Shown piece by piece: positions 5,266 through 6,357 of a stretch of DNA of 6,357 nucleotides. Below the pieces are notes generated by a model. That model was not told the origin of the DNA. It saw only the letters and a program-made list of their open reading frames with translations, and made no database searches. Numbering within the stretch: position 1 is the stretch's first letter; each line of letters starts with the position of its first letter. The translations under genes were made by a program, and so were the position numbers. Source of the DNA: an uncultured Desulfobacterales bacterium (GTDB lineage: Bacteria; Desulfobacterota; Desulfobacteria; Desulfobacterales; JAFDCJ01); contig CALZJV010000363.1 in the NCBI GenBank assembly GCA_945787595.1, positions 1-6,357 of the forward strand, read 5' to 3'.

Positions 5266-5319
5266 ACTAAAGTGCCAGAAATGAAAAAAACAATTAATTT
5301 ATAATTCATAAACTTTAGT
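5266..5319 (+). promoter_or_regulatory. Inverted repeat around a TATAAT box upstream of the TlpA-like gene
   Basis: ACTAAAGT (5266-5273) and ACTTTAGT (5312-5319) are perfect inverted repeats flanking an AT-rich core that contains a perfect -10 hexamer TATAAT at 5300-5305. No good -35 box stands 16-18 bases upstream (AGAAAT at the 17-base spacing). It is the best promoter candidate for the gene starting at 5377. The repeats could be an operator or the ends of a tiny element; both readings are tentative. Confidence 0.35.
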
Positions 5320-5376
5320 CACTTGTACCAGTGCGCCTGTTTGGAACAATAAAGCAAGCCACCTTCTCTGGGGAAA

Positions 5377-6039
5377 GTGATAGTCGATCTATTAAGCCGG
5401 GTGAAGAAGACCCTGATTGCAGCAACAGCGGTGGCATTTATAACTGTACTGGCCATCGGCCTCTATTGGTACGAGGTACGGACGCCTTCCGACATCTCTG
5501 GTCCCCCTGAAGCGGAACTCGCTCCACCTCTCGCCGCGGAGGCCACTCCGTCTCCGCAACAACGTTTCAGCTTCACACTGCTGGACAAGCCCCGTTCGCT
5601 GCCGCAGCTGAGGTTTGTAGACGGTGATGGGCGCACTTTGACCCTCGCCGATTTTCGCGGCAGAACGGTCCTTTTGAACATCTGGGCCACTTGGTGCGCG
5701 CCCTGTATCAGGGAGATGCCGGCGCTCGATCGGCTTCAAGCCAAGCTCGGGAGCCCGGACTTCGAGGTGGTCGCCCTGTCCATCGACGCTGGCGGGCTTC
5801 CTGCCGTCCAAGACTTCTACCGAAAATTCGAACTCAAGGCACTCGGCATTTATGTGGACAAGATTGCCAAGGCGAGACGAGACCTCAACGTCGTTGGGAT
5901 TCCCACGACCTTGCTGGTAGACCGAAATGGAAAGGAGATTGGACGGACCATCGGACCCGCCGAATGGAATCGCCCAGATATCGTCAAAATTATTCGCCGG
6001 TATCTAGAGGAGCCATCGGCCGCATTCCCGAAACACTAG
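5377..6039 (+). CDS. TlpA/ResA-like thiol-disulfide oxidoreductase, membrane-anchored
   Basis: The 220-aa protein has an N-terminal membrane anchor (about 11-31, LIAATAVAFITVLAIGLYW), a Pro/Ala-rich linker (36-62) and a thioredoxin-fold domain (about 75-215) facing the periplasm. The active site WATWCAPC puts the redox pair at Cys107 and Cys110, and the cis-proline loop is GIPTT (Pro176). LADFRGRTVLLNIWA before the motif is typical of the AhpC/TSA-Redoxin TlpA/ResA group. These proteins reduce disulfides in periplasmic proteins, classically for cytochrome c or copper-centre assembly. No cytochrome genes are seen here. The start is uncertain: GTG 5377 has GGGGA only about two bases upstream. 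GTG 5401 would give MKKTLIAATAVAF, a neat signal start, but has no ribosome binding site. The gene lies about 215 bp from its neighbour and probably has its own promoter. Confidence 0.88.
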   Translation: MIVDLLSRVKKTLIAATAVAFITVLAIGLYWYEVRTPSDISGPPEAELAPPLAAEATPSPQQRFSFTLLDKPRSLPQLRFVDGDGRTLTLADFRGRTVLLNIWATWCAPCIREMPALDRLQAKLGSPDFEVVALSIDAGGLPAVQDFYRKFELKALGIYVDKIAKARRDLNVVGIPTTLLVDRNGKEIGRTIGPAEWNRPDIVKIIRRYLEEPSAAFPKH

Positions 6040-6052
6040 GGCCATTTTCTAC

Positions 6053-6097
6053 AGCAATAATTCTTTTTCCCAGCCGGAATGTTCAATTTTTATTGCT
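6053..6097 (+). terminator. Weak stem-loop after the TlpA-like gene
   Basis: AGCAATAA (6053-6060) pairs with TTATTGCT (6090-6097), and ATTC/GAAT can extend the stem inside a long T-rich loop. It begins 14 bases after the stop but lacks a T tract after the stem. No better terminator is visible before the next promoter. Confidence 0.25.
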
Positions 6098-6106
6098 TCC
6101 ATCCGT

Positions 6107-6135
6107 TTGACATAAAACCCCATTTCAAATATAAA
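6107..6135 (+). promoter_or_regulatory. Strong sigma-70-type promoter before the zinc-ribbon ORF
   Basis: A perfect TTGACA (6107-6112) and TATAAA (6130-6135, five of six) are separated by exactly 17 bases. The expected transcript start is near 6142, giving a leader of roughly 75 bases before ATG 6218. It is the closest match to the promoter consensus in the window. Confidence 0.7.
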
Positions 6136-6217
6136 ATCCTTTACAAAGAGACAATTTACATTCCTTAATTCGTTGTAGATCAGATTCTTTTAAACACAAA
6201 ATTGGAGGGCAACAAAA

Positions 6218-6322
6218 ATGAAGTGCCCGAAATGTGAATCTGACAACCGGGAAGGGGTAAAATTTTATGAAGAATGTGGAGCTAAGTTTGAGTTAGAATG
6301 TCCTGCCTGGATCGGAATTTAG
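6218..6322 (+). CDS. Zinc-ribbon remnant, 34 codons, probably a truncated double-zinc-ribbon protein
   Basis: The ATG at 6218 has GGAGGG eight bases upstream (6204-6209). The peptide starts MKCPKCESDNREGVKFYEEC and ends GAKFELECPAWIGI. The layout MKCPKC...KF-x-ECGAK...CP matches the N-terminal zinc ribbons seen on adenylate/guanylate cyclase-type and AAA regulatory proteins, where the usual form is KFCxECG followed by CPxCG. Here Tyr17 replaces the expected cysteine, leaving Cys3, Cys6 and Cys20. The second ribbon stops at CPAW, with a TAG five codons after Cys28. It therefore looks like the decayed 5' end of a longer gene, but its promoter and ribosome binding site are intact. Another frame (GSEFRVT from 6309) stays open to the window edge, so a frameshift is possible. 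Confidence 0.5.
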   Translation: MKCPKCESDNREGVKFYEECGAKFELECPAWIGI

Positions 6323-6357
6323 GGTAACGGACTTTTTTTCCGTGCGTCTGAACTCGA

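Noticed and set aside
6320..6350. Terminator at the right edge (ACGGA, T run, TCCGT)
   Set aside because: The T run lies inside the loop of a 5-bp stem rather than after it, so it does not have the form of a rho-independent terminator.

Overview
The window looks like chromosomal DNA of a Gram-negative bacterium. It encodes a lipoprotein signal with a lipobox, a twin-arginine signal, a MacB/FtsX-type inner-membrane permease, and a membrane-anchored periplasmic TlpA-like thioredoxin. Strong AAAGGAGG ribosome binding sites precede most genes. A double-zinc-ribbon-like remnant at the right end and a GC-rich perfect palindrome remind me of uncultured Desulfobacterota/Deltaproteobacteria. That placement is a recollection-based guess; nothing here proves it.

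Layout. On the minus strand, 133-1 is the start of a flavodoxin-like NADPH-dependent FMN reductase cut by the window edge. The 134-404 gap holds a terminator-like hairpin, a possible 43-codon ORF and a structured leader. Then comes a complete alkaline phosphatase lipoprotein (405-2000). It is separated by a hairpin and a near-consensus promoter from a tight three-gene unit (2124-4557): a Tat-exported CPFC protein resembling DUF3299, an ABC ATPase, and an FtsX/MacB-type permease with a His/Glu-rich periplasmic loop. After an AT-rich dyad comes an unrecognised secreted 172-aa protein (4643-5161). Next is a 215-bp gap with a 28-bp perfect palindrome and an AT-rich inverted repeat around a TATAAT box. 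A TlpA/ResA-like thiol-disulfide protein follows (5377-6039). Finally a very good promoter (TTGACA-N17-TATAAA) stands in front of a 34-codon zinc-ribbon remnant.

How the genes may work together. Everything from 405 to 6039 acts in or across the periplasm. The phosphatase needs Zn2+ and Mg2+. The three-gene unit resembles the DUF3299/ABC clusters I associate with metal (zinc) handling, although the cargo cannot be read from sequence. The TlpA-like protein could keep periplasmic cysteines, such as CPFC, reduced. These links are inferences from neighbourhood. The best candidate for an under-described system is the Tat-CPFC protein + ABC ATPase + His-loop permease module. Base composition shifts along the window: in single 60-base lines I counted 37 G+C at 3121-3180, 23 at 4861-4920 and 15 at 6121-6180. 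The window is therefore a mosaic rather than one uniform operon.
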